In this document: one piece after another, positions 47,379 through 60,509 of the stretch
Numbering within the stretch: the stretch's first letter is position 1
Layout of the letters: each line of letters starts with the position of its first letter
Assembly: GCA_024138025.1 (NCBI GenBank)
Contig: JAMXBD010000204.1
Location: 1,178,001-1,242,000 of the forward strand
From: Combretum micranthum
Lineage: Eukaryota; Streptophyta; Magnoliopsida; Myrtales; Combretaceae
DNA length: 64,000 nt
Direction: 5' to 3'
The notes under the pieces: model-generated
The model's database searches: none
What the model was told of the DNA's origin: nothing
The model's input: only the letters and a program-made list of their open reading frames with translations
Program-made: the position numbers and the translations under genes

Positions 47379-47665
47379 GATGAACGATGTATACACCGAT
47401 GGCATATATGGCAAGACTAGCAGCTTAAACAGGTAAGTTGGTGGCCTTTGAGCTAGTTTACTCTGGAACAACACTATGTAAAATTTTTGTTACATGTAAA
47501 AATACATGAATGTTGGCGGCGTATATCTTAAGGCTAGCGGCATACATGGAAAGCTAGCGGCCATCATGCCAGTGTATTTTGGAACTATGGTATGTAAAAA
47601 TTGCATGAAGGTCGGCAGTCTGAGGTTCAATGCCAGCGACGTTGATGCCCATGTACGTACAAAAT
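47379..47665 (+). repeat. GC-rich variable island of the 3' LTR
   Basis: It follows the conserved 'aaagatgatgaac' and contains 'gttggcggcgtatatc', 'ggctagcggcatac', 'gctagcggccatc' and 'atgccagcgacgttg'. Confidence 0.7.
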
Positions 47666-50211
47666 TAACTCTAGACGAAATTCTCTTCATCCATAATGTA
47701 TAACACACACATATAAAGAGAAACAAAACATTAAACTTAATAAATAAAAGATGTAAATATTTAATATTAGTATGTTTAAATATTTGTTAAGTGTTAACTT
47801 TGGTAACTGTTACAAATAAGAAACACTTTTGTTTTGTTAAGCAAAAAGATTAGAATATAATAATTATTCTATATAAGTAAGTATATAAGAATGAAAAATG
47901 TGAATAAGTTATAATTAAGAATAATATGATTCCCATAAATAATAGATAATAACATAAAATGAGATCAAGAAAAACACAATGAAAATAGATAAGAGAAAAT
48001 AAATGTTAGTTACCATAAGGTGTTTAAACTAAAGAATGATATAAAAATAGTAATGATAATAATAAAATATTGAATGCAAATTTTATGATTACCCAATAAA
48101 AATAAAATATTTTAAAACTATTAATTGTCGGTAAATAATAACTTAGAAAATATAATATAGATTTAACAAAAATAGAAACAGGTTTTAGGATACTTAGACA
48201 ACCAATAAGATTTATACAGATATATATATATATATATATATTTGGTTAGTGAACATTTATTTGTCTAATAAGTGATACTGATAAGTTTGTGGATTTTCCT
48301 GAAGACTATTACGATTGATCATCATAAGCACGTGAGTAGCCCAAATTTATTACATTTTTTGTGTTTGTAACTAGTGGTATATGTAACGCAAAGATAATAA
48401 TATGGTTGATGTGGAAGACTATTGAGTATGTGATATGAGCTATTTGTTTGTATTGACAAACTAAGATAATAAAAGTGATAATACAACTTGTCTGATGATG
48501 ACTTGAGAAAAGCATGGTATATGTTTGTGTGTAATGTATGATCATCTTAAGTCGGATTAAGAAATATTGGCTATATAATTAAAACAAGCATGCATTACAC
48601 GAACTGCATTATTGTATATTTCAAAAGTGTGACAGCCTACTATATATTAGTATTTTAGTTCTCCGTTAATATTTGGTTTTTCTATACAAAAGATTTATAG
48701 TTCTACTCAAGATTATCTTTGTTCCATCGGTTCCATGGGAATTAAGTGGCAATGAAGGGCGCCGCCCATGGTATCGCCTTGAAATAACTAATACTTAGGG
48801 ACTTTATGTGGATTGATGCAGGAAATTCAATTAATATACCATTAAATTAAAGTGATAATCTAAAACAGGAAATCGTTGATTTTCCTGTATACTTAGTTTT
48901 TTCTAGGTAGGTGGGTCATTAAGTAATTGTCTTTCAACCCTGATGATTACATATGATTGTTAAGGAACTTGCTTGATGTGTAATATATCTGGTTATTCAC
49001 TAAGCTCGTGGTTTCGCTCACACTTCTAAAGACCTTTCAGGCTTATTCTACGACCTCAGCTCGTTTCTTCCAGGAGCATGACTTTGATAAGATTTAGAAG
49101 CTGGAAGAATTTAGGAAATTCGGGTAAGTTGTTTATTTATTTTCTAGTTATAAAATAGTTAGTATTTGAAATATCAGTTTATGTATTTGGAGACTTATGA
49201 GATAGGAATATGGTCTATAGTATTATATTATTCAAGACTTGTGATGTCAGTTATTTTACTAATTTATGGTTTAAGTGTGTTTGTCATTTCTTATCGATGT
49301 AACTAAAAGATCCTATGTAAGCCATCGAATTTTTCGATTATGGTTTTAGGAATATCAAATCGAAACCCTAAAGTTTGACCCAAATTGAAACCGAGCCTTG
49401 AACAATTTTGATCATGGAATTTCATAAGAGAATTTTCAAAAACAAAAATAGAAAGTTCAATAATCAATCGATTTGAAAATTCGAATATGAGAAGATCCGC
49501 CTATTCGATCCCTGAGTTAAAATGGCAAAGATGGATTAAACCCTAACCCTAGTCAAACCGAAGTTTAAAAGTCAACAAAGACCAAGACAATCAAGCAATT
49601 TCAACTTCAGCAATTCCGCGTTCTCAAACCCTAGAAAACGAAATTAAGTTAGTGGCTTAAAATAGTTTGTAATAATATAGGATAACATAAAAATATCAGA
49701 TTCGCGAATTTCGAGTGTCCTTCGGACTCTAACGAGATCAGTTCTCGAAAAGCGTGTCCCAGAGCTCGGAATATTAAAAATATTTTATTAACACCAAAAG
49801 ACTCGTAATTAAACAAGGATTTCAAAAATATCAGTTTTAGAATTTTTCGGTAACTAAAAATAACAGATATAACTCGTTTACACGTATTTTTATTTCTACT
49901 GGTATTTTATATGTCTAGTCTACTATTCATAGTACTATTCCTACTATTCATTACTATTTCACTATCTCTACTTTTTTCTTACACCTATTTCTTACTACGT
50001 ACATACCTATTTTCTTACTTTTTACTTTTCCAATACAACTTTATTTCACATCTACTTTACACATTGCATCTTTTATTTATCAAAAATAAAAAAATAAAAT
50101 CATTTTCCTCCCCTACAAGTACAAGAACCGGTGCCTATCCCCTCCCTCTTCCATCCGTTTTATTTCAATTTCAATTTATTTTATTATATCAAAAATTCAC
50201 TCCAAAAATTC

Positions 50212-50219
50212 TATAAATA
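50212..50219 (+). promoter_or_regulatory. LTR family-2 TATA box
   Basis: TATAAATA is followed by a CT-rich leader ('cccaattcctccttcattctttcacacactc'), the classic layout of a plant LTR promoter at the U3/R border. The inverted copy has the same element at 57785-57792, so it is conserved between copies. Confidence 0.6.
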
Positions 50220-52379
50220 CCCAATTCCTCCTTCATTCTTTCACACACTCATTTTACATAACTAAACTCTACCAAAATACTCTCTCAAAACCTCTCTCCA
50301 AATCCCTCACAAAATACTCTCTACCAATTCCCACAACTTCAAGAAGAAAAATATCAAACACAAAACCCATTTATCTCTTTCAAACCTTTCATTAAACCTT
50401 AGGTAAAATCCTACTTAAATTTCTTCATCATGTTCATACAACTTAGCATGAGCTTAGTGTATGTTTCTTAGGCTCATATGAGTTAAAAAAGCAACAATAT
50501 GTTCATGCTTTGTTTTTGTTCATGTTCCTATTTTACATTATGTTATTATGTTGTTGTTTTAAATCTAACTTATATAATATTATGTATACTATGTATATAT
50601 ATTTATTTAGAGCATATAAGCTCATTGTTATTTATTTATTTCCAAGTCTTGCAATTTATTTATTTACTTGTTTTATGCAATTTATTAAGACTAGTCTTTT
50701 TACTATGTTTTATCTTTACTTTTACATTGCTACATAATCATATTCATGCATGATTAAGAATGTTGTTGTCTTAAATAAAAATAAAAGAAAATAAAAATCG
50801 GTTCTTTCAAAAGTAAACTAGATTCTTTAACAAAAGGAATTTTCTCAAAAGATCTAAGTTTTGTTTTTCCAAAGGATAAGCTAATCATAATTTCTAGAAG
50901 AAGTGATAATATAGATTTCTTCAAAATAATAAAAGGAATTCTTTTCTTTTATAAACCAAACTAAATAAAGGAAGAATTTTTAGCAATACCTTATCTTTTA
51001 TAAGACTTAAATAGGTTCATTATAGACTTTGAGAATCACATGCTAAGAAAGTTCCTTCAAAACTTAAATTTTGTATTATTATTCTCTTCTCAAAAAATTA
51101 AAATGAAGTTTTACTAAGTTCTAAAGTTAACAAATCTTTATTAAGAAAGCTTTCCTTATAAACTTGTCTAAGAAAATCATTTTACTATTTAACTAACATT
51201 AAGAATAAAATAAGTTTTTCAAACCAAGATAAAATTAACTCACTATTTTGGAAACCAACTTAGAAAAATAAAATTTGTCAAGAAAATAAAGTTTTAAAGA
51301 TATAACTATAAAAATATAAGAAAAACATATATTTAACACAACTTCAAATATTTGAAGCTTAAAGGAATATTTTGAAAAGCTTATTTTCAATCACTAGAAA
51401 TAGAGTTGGTAGATAACTTAAAGAACCAAAATTTTTTAAAATGAAATTACTTTTGAAAAATAAGAAAAAGAAATAATAATAAAACATTTACTCATAACAA
51501 CTTAAATATATTTTTGTTTTCACAATTCAGAAAGGAGAAATTTTTAAAAGTCTTGTCTTTTAAATCCCTAAAGACAAATTGTTTATGAAATATCAATCTT
51601 GAGACAACACTACAAAGATCATGCATACATATGAGTATAAATATATGTTCAAAGGATTTTTCAACTATATATATATCCATATATTTTCTTAAGGAATTTT
51701 GAGTAAAGTAAAGTTTGGAAAAAATCATATTTTGAGAACTATAAATTCGTAACTATTTTGTACCGTGTTAGTTGCAACCCAAATGGATTTTTATGATAAA
51801 AATAACCTTAGAAATGGATAGATCTTTTCGAGTAGGTAGAAAACGATATATTATTTGCGCGATTCCGAGTTAAAATGATTAAGTTATAGCCATTTTAAGT
51901 TGGAATTACCTTATACGCGAATTTTAACGATCTTATGACATAGTTTTTGATAAATACCATAGAATCAACAAGAAATACTCATTATGGGTATTCTTCTTGA
52001 TTAGGTGAACCCGAGGAGGATTATTCATACCCAGAGGATTATTTTGATTAAGTGGATTTACCGATCGACTCATCCGTAAGAAAGATAGATCCTCATGGCC
52101 AAGTGAGTTTATTTCCTACCTTTTTCGTACTTAGTTGTGCTTGTAGCTAGAAGCACTAGAAGTAGGAAAAGATGAAATGAATTATGTATGATAATATTGG
52201 TTGAAAGAATGCTAAGCATACCGAGGCATGAATCGTTGTTAATTAACTTATTTTTTGCTATTATTCTGCTGGAGTGTGTGCAAAATTCTGTGATCACCTT
52301 TAAATTACTTTAAACATATACTATGAATTACATTAATTGATTCATGCATATCACATGGTTAATTTCATTGCATGAGCTG

Positions 52380-52545
52380 CTAATCTCGATGGGACAAGAG
52401 CTTAGTAGCCGAGTGGGCAGTAGCCAGAAATCTGCAAGATGGGCGATAGATGCCTGAAAGAACTATTTTAAGATGGGCGATAGGTGCTCGAAAGAACTAT
52501 TTTGTGATGGCTAGTAGGAGCCTGAAATAAACTACATGAGTTGGA
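52380..52545 (+). repeat. short repeats in LTR family 2
   Basis: The phrase 'gatgggcgatagRtgcctgaaagaactatttt' occurs about three times at roughly 45-bp spacing (around 52438, 52473 and 52508) with drift. Its counterpart in the inverted copy is the 'cactcatcgccaag' series at 55420-55580. Confidence 0.65.
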
Positions 52546-53289
52546 TTTTGAGTTGGGTTTTAAAGAGCTTGAAACACCTAACCCTGAATGGAGGGGTAAA
52601 TCCATTCAAACATATGATTTTCGGTAGATCATATGTATTGCTTGATCACGTGTTTGATGCATTCATATGCTTGTTAATAACTTGTTTGAAATTATTTATA
52701 CAAGTATGATAATTCAGGAATATTCTCACTAAGCTAGTTATGCTTATACCCCGATAGATCTTTGTTGTAACAGGACTATATCTTTTATGCCCGAAGATTT
52801 CATATACTCGAGAGGGATGATGTATTAGAAAAGCTTCTGGAAATCTTTTGAAGATCTTAGGTTAAATATCCTTTAATGTCTTATGATGTTAGTATTATTT
52901 TGTTGTAAGATGATATTATAATATTGTTTGGAGAATTATAAGGAAAAAACCCCTAAGATGATGTAAAGACTATATTCTATTAATGATAAATTTGATGATT
53001 ATTTAGATTCTGGTATGCCGTATTTACTATCTCAAACTATACATTCCACCGGTGTCTCCTATTGTTGTGATAGACGCCTTACATATGGTGTTGAAAACTT
53101 TCGCGTGACTTTGGGAAGTCATTCTTAAGTTTTAATACCGCATGTGGCGGACTGCCACGTTTAGGGTACCCTTCGGGGCATGACATCCTGTTTATTATAA
53201 AATATATCATCTCTGAAGGTATATAAGTAATAGTATACATGTGTGGATTGTATACTACTACTAGAGTATCCTCGAGGCGTGAAAGTGGT

Positions 53290-54805
53290 TGTGACTTAAC
53301 TATCCAAATGTATTGTTTAGATTGAAATAATGCCTAAAGGTAGAGACATGCTGCCTAGTGTGTGGCTTGAAATAAGATAGCGATTATGGAATAATTGCCA
53401 TGGTCTTTTCATAAATAAGGCTTATATTGTTGAAATAAAATAGCTCAGTTTCTTATCTAAAATATCTCTAGGTTAATCTAATTAACCAAGAGATCGTCGG
53501 GCTTTCTCTAACAAACCCAAAATCATTGCAAGCATAGGTAAACAAGGTAAAAGAATGCAATCCTATATCACAACAAATAGAATTATGTAATAGACTATAG
53601 AATAACACACACAACAAATCATTATTTACAGAAAAAGAAATCAAGACTTAAGCTATGTACAAATACAGATATTGGCAACAAGCAAAACTATATAATTGTT
53701 TTACAACATAGAATAATATACAAGTGTATAAGTATTTACATCTACCTAGACATATTTATAAACATATATACGACTAATTATAGAAATAGAATAGGTTACA
53801 AAAAATTACATTAAAACAGAACAGCTAACAAAGTTAGAGATATTTACAAAACAACTAAAATAAGAAATATTTACAAAATAGAATAGACTATATACAAATA
53901 TAGTATGTACATGCTAAAATCAAACAAAAGAAGTATTTACAAAATATCTATAGAAGTCAATTATTTACAACTATTTACAAAATTGAAACAAAATAGTTAA
54001 CCATTCACAAAGTTAGAGATTAAACTAATACATTTAAAGCTTTCAGATAGTGCTTTATTGAGTTTCATAGGATGAATTCAATGGCGATTCCCCCGCAACA
54101 ACACCATAAAACTTGATCTGTGTAGTCCAGTGTGAACATCAAAATTTTAAAAATAAAATTTATAAAATGAAGTGTTAATATATTCTGTTCAACTTCGGTT
54201 ACAACTACCAATTGAGGCAAGCACACCTACTGAAGTAGTGTAAAAAATATCATGTCATATTCTTTAGGGATCTTTAGCATCTACCATACTTGTTTCTAAT
54301 TTATTATCTAGCCAAAGAAAAATTCAGTAAAGCATGGAAAACAAGTATTTATAGACTAAGCTAAAGTTAATTTTAACTACATACATGCTCTCAGGGAAAA
54401 TTACAGAAAATGAGTTTGAAATGCAAGAATGGACCTAAAATTTGCTTCACTAAGCTCTTATCATGTGCTACTTAAATAAACTCAGTGAGTTTTTTGTTGG
54501 GTATATTTGTACAGTCGGATTCACTAGAGTATGTAATGCATCTCTTGAGTGTTAAGAACTTCTAAACTTAGGTTAGCACACCGAAATTTCTTCTCAAACT
54601 ATCAATAACCTAAATCCGCATTAAGATCAAGAATCCTTTGATTAAAAACCTATTTAAATGAATTTAAAATCAAGTGATAGAAAGTTTCACTACTCCTATA
54701 TCTAAATAGTTATGAGCAAATTCATTAGCAGCCTGGATTTATTTAAAAGAATGATTTCTCAATCTATTCAGTTGAACTCAAACACGGATTTACATGGTGT
54801 ACACA
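53290..54805. other. AT-rich spacer between retrotransposons, no gene
   Basis: This is the host side of the gypsy target site. Short A-rich motifs such as 'atttacaaaatag' recur between 53640 and 54010, but no domains, RNA genes or terminal repeats were recognised. Confidence 0.5.
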
Positions 54806-54810
54806 TAAAC

Positions 54811-57800
54811 TGTCACGCCCAATGGGTAACCTAAACGTGACAGTCCGCCACACTCAATATTAAAGCTTAAGTATGACGACCTTAGCCATTCCCAAAAGCT
54901 CTTATATTAAGTGTAAGGCGTACTTTCACAACTTTAGAGGACCATATATGGAATTATGAAGCTTAAGGAGATATAAAAACATATTAAGAAAAGAGGATTC
55001 ACATAATTATTCATTCATGGCAAAGACTTTACAAACTTAGGGACAACTTAAATTACTCATCTATTATATAAATATATGCATGCTAATACTAGGCTAAATT
55101 TTACCCAAATTTCTAATATTCAAGAGAGATTACCTGCCCGCATGGTCCACGTGGCCTTAACCATAAGTACGGGAACTGCAAAAGATATCTATTGGGGTAT
55201 AAGCTAATAGGCTTAGTGAGAACTATTTCCATAAATAACTTCTTGTAACAAGATTCAAACAAGTTGATTTAATCAAACAAATGTAATGCACAAGCACGTG
55301 GGCAAACAAGCATATAGCTTTCCGGGAACTATATGTTGAATGGATTTACGCCCTCCATTCGGGGTTTGGTGATACTTATCCTCAAAACAAGTAGTTTTAA
55401 TAACAGAAAATTTAAGCTTGGAGCACTCATCGCCAAGCATTCATTAAAAAGTTTTAAACTTGCGAGCACTCATCGCCAAGTATTCCGAATCTACTTGATT
55501 TGACCTTGCTTTCGGATCAACCGCCAAGCATATTCCATTAAGCCGCCAAGCAATCGCTTTCGGATCTCCCGCCAAGTGTTGCTTTCGACATGAGCTTACT
55601 ATCCTTCTCACCCAAGGATAATAACCCAACCATGCAATGTGACTCACTTCGTGGTATGCATGAGTTCATTAATTTATAAAGTCATAACATAATTATTTTC
55701 AACTTTATGGCGATCAAGGAATTTCACACAAATCAATATTAAACTAAAACAATCACTTAGAACAATTCTGGCTTCGATATTCTTAGAATTCTTTCAAGGA
55801 ATTATTTTACATGCATATCGGTTTATCTTTTCCTAACTCTAGTGCAACTAATTTACAAGCACAACAAGTGTAGCATTTAATGGAAATAAACTCACGATGC
55901 CATTGTCGTCTATTCCTCTAAGCGGATGAGTCGTTCACACACTCCACTTAATCGTAATATCTCGGGTAAAGGAATCCTTCCTCGGGGTCACCTAACCAAA
56001 GAAAATACCCACAATGAGTTTTTCTTGATGATTTTCTTGAATTTTGACAAAACAATGTCAAAGAACGTTAAAGTTCGTATAGGAATGTTCCAACTTAAAA
56101 TGGCCATAACTTGGTCATTTTAACTCGGAATCGCGCATATAATATACCGATTTCTACCTACTCGAAAAGATCTACCCATTTCCAAAATTATTTCAACAAA
56201 CAAGCCATATAGGCTCCGAAAAAGTGGCGACAAAATTCACCACGGATTTCAAGTAAAAACAACTTTGGTTCAAGAAATCAAAATTTGTTTGATAAATACT
56301 TAGTTATCTATATAGTTGAAAAATTTCTTTTTATAACTATATAACTCATATTTAAGCATGCTCAAGTGTCTTGTTGTCCAATTATTTTTCTTAGGTAAAA
56401 TAATGTCGGGTTGAAGCTTTTCGGAAATTGTTTTTGTAAATTTCTTTGAAATGAATACCTTGTTTTCTTTATTTTCTAAAAACGTTTTATGTTGGTTTTA
56501 TTTATCTTTTTCTAAGTGACTTTGAAAATAAAATTTTCTACTTTCTAAGTTACATTAATACTATATTTGAAGTTTTCTAGGAAATATGCTATTCTTCATT
56601 TTTCTTGTGTAAATTCCTTTGTTTACTTGTTTTGCAAAAATCTTACTTGATATTTATTTCTCATTTTTTTCTCATGTCTCATTTTTTCAAAAATAATCAT
56701 CCATGCATGAAAATTTGTTTTCTTCATAAAAACAATGTGGAACAATTAAGGACTTTTTGTAGAAAAACTAATTTCTATAATCTTATTAACTTCTTCTTGT
56801 AACTTGAAAAGAAATAACTTTATTATTTTCAAACCATAAATTTTCTTTGCCTATTTGTTTGCAAAGGTCTTTACTTAAAATTTCCTTAGTCATCCATCTT
56901 ATTTTCTTTCTTATGAAAAGAACCATTTTTGTCAACAAATATTTTCTTTTGAAAAACAAGGTGGGATATAAGGATCTAAGTGGCTTTTTAAAGTAAAAGT
57001 AGTTTATAAAATTATAGTGAGTTCTTTTTGTAACATGAAAAGGAATGAGTTTATTTTGTGTTGCTTTATAGATTTTATACTTTACATAAACTTATTTCTA
57101 AGTGACAAAATTCTTCTTTTGTTTAAATAAAATTATGGACAACAATCTAAATGAACATGATTATGAGAATAATAATAACCAAAATAACATAAAGCATAAT
57201 AATAAAGTCAAGTATTGGAGTCTTAGCTTTTTCAAGGCTCCCGGGACTAAGAAGTAAACTAGTCCCATAATAAAATAAAATGAAAGAAAGAAAAGCTTGT
57301 TTTGACTTGATGAGGACAAGTCTAAGACTAGAGACTAGTCTTAAAAAAACTTGAAATAATAAATTGCATTGAAGTAAATAAATTGCATGAAAGGTAAATA
57401 AATTGCAAGATATGAGCTTATATGCTCTAAATAGTATATATAGCTATATAGATATAGTAGATAGTTATGAACATAAAAGAGACATAAATGAACATAAGAA
57501 AACATAAATGAATATGAACATAAAGGAATTATGATTATGGACAAAAACAAAGTATGAACCTATTGTTGCTTTCTTAACCTTCATGGTTTTAGAAAACACA
57601 CACTAAGCTCATACTAAGTAGATGAACATGAAGAAAGCTTGGAGAATTTTCTTGAAGAAAGCTTACTTAAAGAAAGACTAAAGAGAGCTTTTCTTGTTAG
57701 AACTTCTTGGAGAGAATTCTTGAGAGATTTTGAGAGAGTAATTTTAATGTAGAAGTGGTGTGAAAGAAGTGAAAGAGAGGGGGGTATTTATAGGAAAATG

Positions 57801-58495
57801 TGGAGGGATTTTTGTGTGATTAAAATAAATGCAAAATTGAAACAAATTGTGGATGAGAGAGAGGGGGGCGCCGGCCATCTTGTAGAGGGGGAGTGTTTTA
57901 TTTTTTTTGACTTTTTGAAAGATAAAAGATGTAATATGTAAAGTAGATGTGATGTAAAGTTATGATAAAGGTAAAAAGTTAAGATTATAGGTTATGTAGA
58001 GTGTAAGAATAGGTGTAAGAAAAAGTAGAGATAAAAGAATAGTGTAGAATAGTAATGAATAGTGTAATGTAAAGTAGATATGACAATTAAAATACCGGTA
58101 GTAAAAAATACGCGTATAATAGCTATATCTGTTATTTTTACTTGCCGAAAAATTACGAAACTGATATTTTTGAAAAACTTATATTTTTACGAGTCTAACG
58201 GTGTATTCGGAATATTTTTCCTATTCCGGGCCTCCGGACACGTTTTTAGAGAACTGTGTCCGTTCGGGTTCGAAGGACACCCGAATTTCGCGAAACTGAA
58301 ACTTTTATAAAACCTATGGTTATTACGAACTATTTTAGCTAATTATCCCAACTTCATTTTCTAGGGCCAAAGAAAACGGCAATATCGGATTTAGCTTGAT
58401 ACGTCAAACTAGGGTTTTGTTGACCTTTAGGGTTCCGTTTGACTTCCGGTTTAGGGTTTTATGCTTAACCGATTTCGAAAATTTAGGTGTTTACA
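54811..58495 (-). mobile_element. solo LTR of long-LTR family 2, inverted (3685 bp)
   Basis: It begins TGTCACGCCCAATGGGTAAC and ends GAAAATTTAGGTGTTTACA, the reverse complement of the family-2 LTR at 49316-53185. It is flanked by the perfect 5-bp duplication TAAAC (54806-54810 and 58496-58500). Shared interior blocks include 'aacctaaacgtgacagtccgcca', 'cttagtgagaa', 'gtatttatagg' (promoter) and the closing 'cgaaggacacccgaatttcgcg' (matching 'cgcgaatttcgagtgtccttcgg' at 49705). No internal domain is present. Confidence 0.88.
57785..57792 (-). promoter_or_regulatory. LTR family-2 TATA box in the inverted copy
   Basis: TATTTATA on the + strand is the reverse complement of TATAAATA at the equivalent position of the other copy. 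Confidence 0.55.
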
Positions 58496-58500
58496 TAAAC

Positions 58501-60504
58501 ACCCACAAAAATAAGCTCAAGCTACAAATTACAAGTACCATACAATATTCAGTTAAAAACACATTTGAAATCACACGAATCAAATCTTGGATTCACAAAT
58601 TGTAAGTTAAAAAAATTATTTCTCCATTTGTTTCAACATTCAGCACGAAATTCAAGAGAAATAATGTAGAATGAAGATAGATATCACTTACAAAGCTTGA
58701 ATTCCTGTAGAAACAAACTCCAATTGAGCTCCAAATTTACCCAAAAAACTTGAATTTCTAGCAAAAGCATGTTTCTCTCACTAGAAATTCTTACACCTAT
58801 TCTATGTTAGCTATACTATATTGTACATACTCTCTCTATTGAGCAATACTATTACAACATTTGTACATGCTTTTTTATATGCGTTAGATACAGAAATCGT
58901 GATGATTTTATTTGCTGGTGTGACAAATTTTTTTTAGGAAATTTTGTCAAAATGCCATGTACGTGTGGCAGGGGTTAGATCTTGGGTAAAATCATAGCCT
59001 TAGTTCTTGGCCGTGGTAAGAGCCACGTTAACTTTTAGTTAGATCATGGTTTCTTTCCAGCTTCAATCACGATTAGGTTCCATGGGCACGACTTCAAGGC
59101 ACGGTTCCTCTTGTCTTCAGATTTCACTTGTATTTGGTCATCCTCGGTTGAAATCACAAGGGGTGCGGTTTGTATTGTCTTCACTGATCTTTGCTGTTTT
59201 CACTCCAATTCTTGATCAAATCATTTTTATTTCCTCTTTCCATGTTATAAGGAGCTTAAAAAAAAAAAAAAACAAATAAACATTGATAGCACAAATCCAA
59301 GAGAAATTCATACAATAATCAATCTAATTAGATGTTAATTCCTATGGCTTGAATAGAGTAAAATCACTTATCATAGGTTCATGAAACTAAAACCCCTTAT
59401 AACATCTCAAATGAGTATAATTAATTGAACAATGGAAAAAAAAAATGTAAATAACCTTCCAAACTTTGACTACACTATAGGTATGTTCTTAAACTTCGGG
59501 GTGAACATTATTTTTTTTTATTATTTTGGTTAATAGTACCACACTTAATACTTTGAACAATTAATTATGTGAATTTAAGATCAATGATTTAAACATCTTA
59601 TTGAAATTTTCAAGGCTCAACAAAATTAGTTGTGTTAACTCTAGTTTGGAACCATTTGTGCAGTTGATTTTTTTTTTTAAATTTTGTTTTGTCTTTTACT
59701 AATTATGGACTACCATGTGTCCTCAATAATTATTTTAATGAGGATACTTCACTTATAATTCATGTAAGTAGTGAAAACAACACCTCACAAAACATAGTTA
59801 ACACATATGACAATCCATAATTATTAAAAAATCAATATATTCTATGTTGAATATTTGATCAAAATAATTATTCCAAACATGTGGCTATCAATAATTGAAA
59901 AGTCTAATTAGGTGTCTAAATTGATAATTTGAAAGTATAGGTAATTAATTTAATAATTATACAAAGTTTTATGTACCAAATGCAATATTACCCCTTTAAC
60001 TCCCTCTAAACTCAGATAAATTGGCAAATAATTCTCTAGTTGCAAATAATCTCCAAAAAATTTGACATTTTATGAAAGTACCCTTCAAAACCGATGCAAA
60101 GCTATTTTTACACTCCTTAAATTGTGATTGATTTTTCCTTTTTTTTTTTTTTTCCTTTTACTCGTTCTTTTCACTAAAAATGTAGATGTCCTTTATATGG
60201 TATTCACTAAAATTTATGGTGTAAAAAATAAACTTTAAAAGTTAGATATATTGAGGCTAAAGTTAATAGTATTTATTTGCAATCTTGTCAAATAGAATTG
60301 TATTGTTAGCCGTCAACACTTGCTCAAAACTTAAGAAGAATATTTTATCCTTTACAAATTTTCTAATAGGAGTATCCTTTCACATCATTACATCCCTTTC
60401 TCTGGGAAGCGGGATTATAAGAACTAATTACTGTTTAGAAAGAATAATTTATACCAAATGATATAAGATAATAGTTATCTACTTAAGAGAATGACTAAAA
60501 TAGA
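58501..60504. other. AT-rich spacer, no gene recognised
   Basis: Short frames only (for example 59046-59279) and no domain. It includes a foldback structure described separately and poly-A/T runs near 59263 and 60138. Confidence 0.5.
59701..59826. repeat. inverted repeat, probable foldback MITE core
   Basis: AATTATGGACTACCATGTGT on the left matches the reverse complement of 'acacatatgacaatccataatt' on the right with a few mismatches. A weaker outer similarity (about 59445-59470 against 59960-60000) suggests a larger element of about 550 bp. Confidence 0.45.
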
Positions 60505-60509
60505 AAGGT

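Larger units (their letters stand above)
49316..53185 (+). mobile_element. solo LTR of long-LTR family 2 (3870 bp) in the gypsy 3' LTR
   Basis: It begins TGTAAGCCATCGAATTTTTCG and ends CCTTCGGGGCATGACA. It is flanked by TCCTA (49311-49315) and TCCTG (53186-53190), a 5-bp duplication with one change. It is the same family as 54811-58495 but distinct in interior sequence from family 1, although the end motifs (TGTAA..., ...GG.GTACCCT..GGG(C)RTGACA) are related. Frames inside (49911-50216, 50499-50753) are T/A-rich noise. No internal retrotransposon domain accompanies it. Confidence 0.85.
33864..53284 (+). mobile_element. full-span Ty3/gypsy (chromovirus-like) element, long-LTR family 1, with nested insertions
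   Basis: Both outer ends carry the 5-bp duplication GTGGT (33859-33863 and 53285-53289). The 5' LTR is 33864-36958. A tRNA-Met primer site follows at 36968. The internal domain holds an extra gag-like frame, gag with zinc knuckles, protease and reverse transcriptase, and is then lost after reverse transcriptase. The 3' LTR occupies 46315-53284, missing its first ~330 bp. Nested inside are a 4000-bp solo LTR of the same family in the opposite orientation, a Helitron-like array (about 45148-46314) and a 3870-bp solo LTR of family 2. Subtracting these leaves about 10.4 kb. RNase H and integrase are deleted and the remaining frames carry many stops, so it is dead. Confidence 0.85.
46315..53284 (+). 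repeat. gypsy family-1 3' LTR, 5'-truncated and interrupted
   Basis: It resumes at the point equivalent to 34194 of the 5' LTR, runs to 49315, is interrupted by a family-2 solo LTR (49316-53185), and finishes 53186-53284 at GGCGTGAAA, just before the GTGGT target duplication. It retains about 320 bp lost from the 5' copy. It is clearly the pair of 33864-36958, with many substitutions on both sides, which implies an old insertion. Confidence 0.85.

Noticed and set aside
49911..50753. Hydrophobic frames of 75-101 codons that look like membrane peptides
   Set aside because: They lie in the U3/R part of a solo LTR and come from T-rich DNA. The inverted copy (54811-58495) does not conserve the frames.
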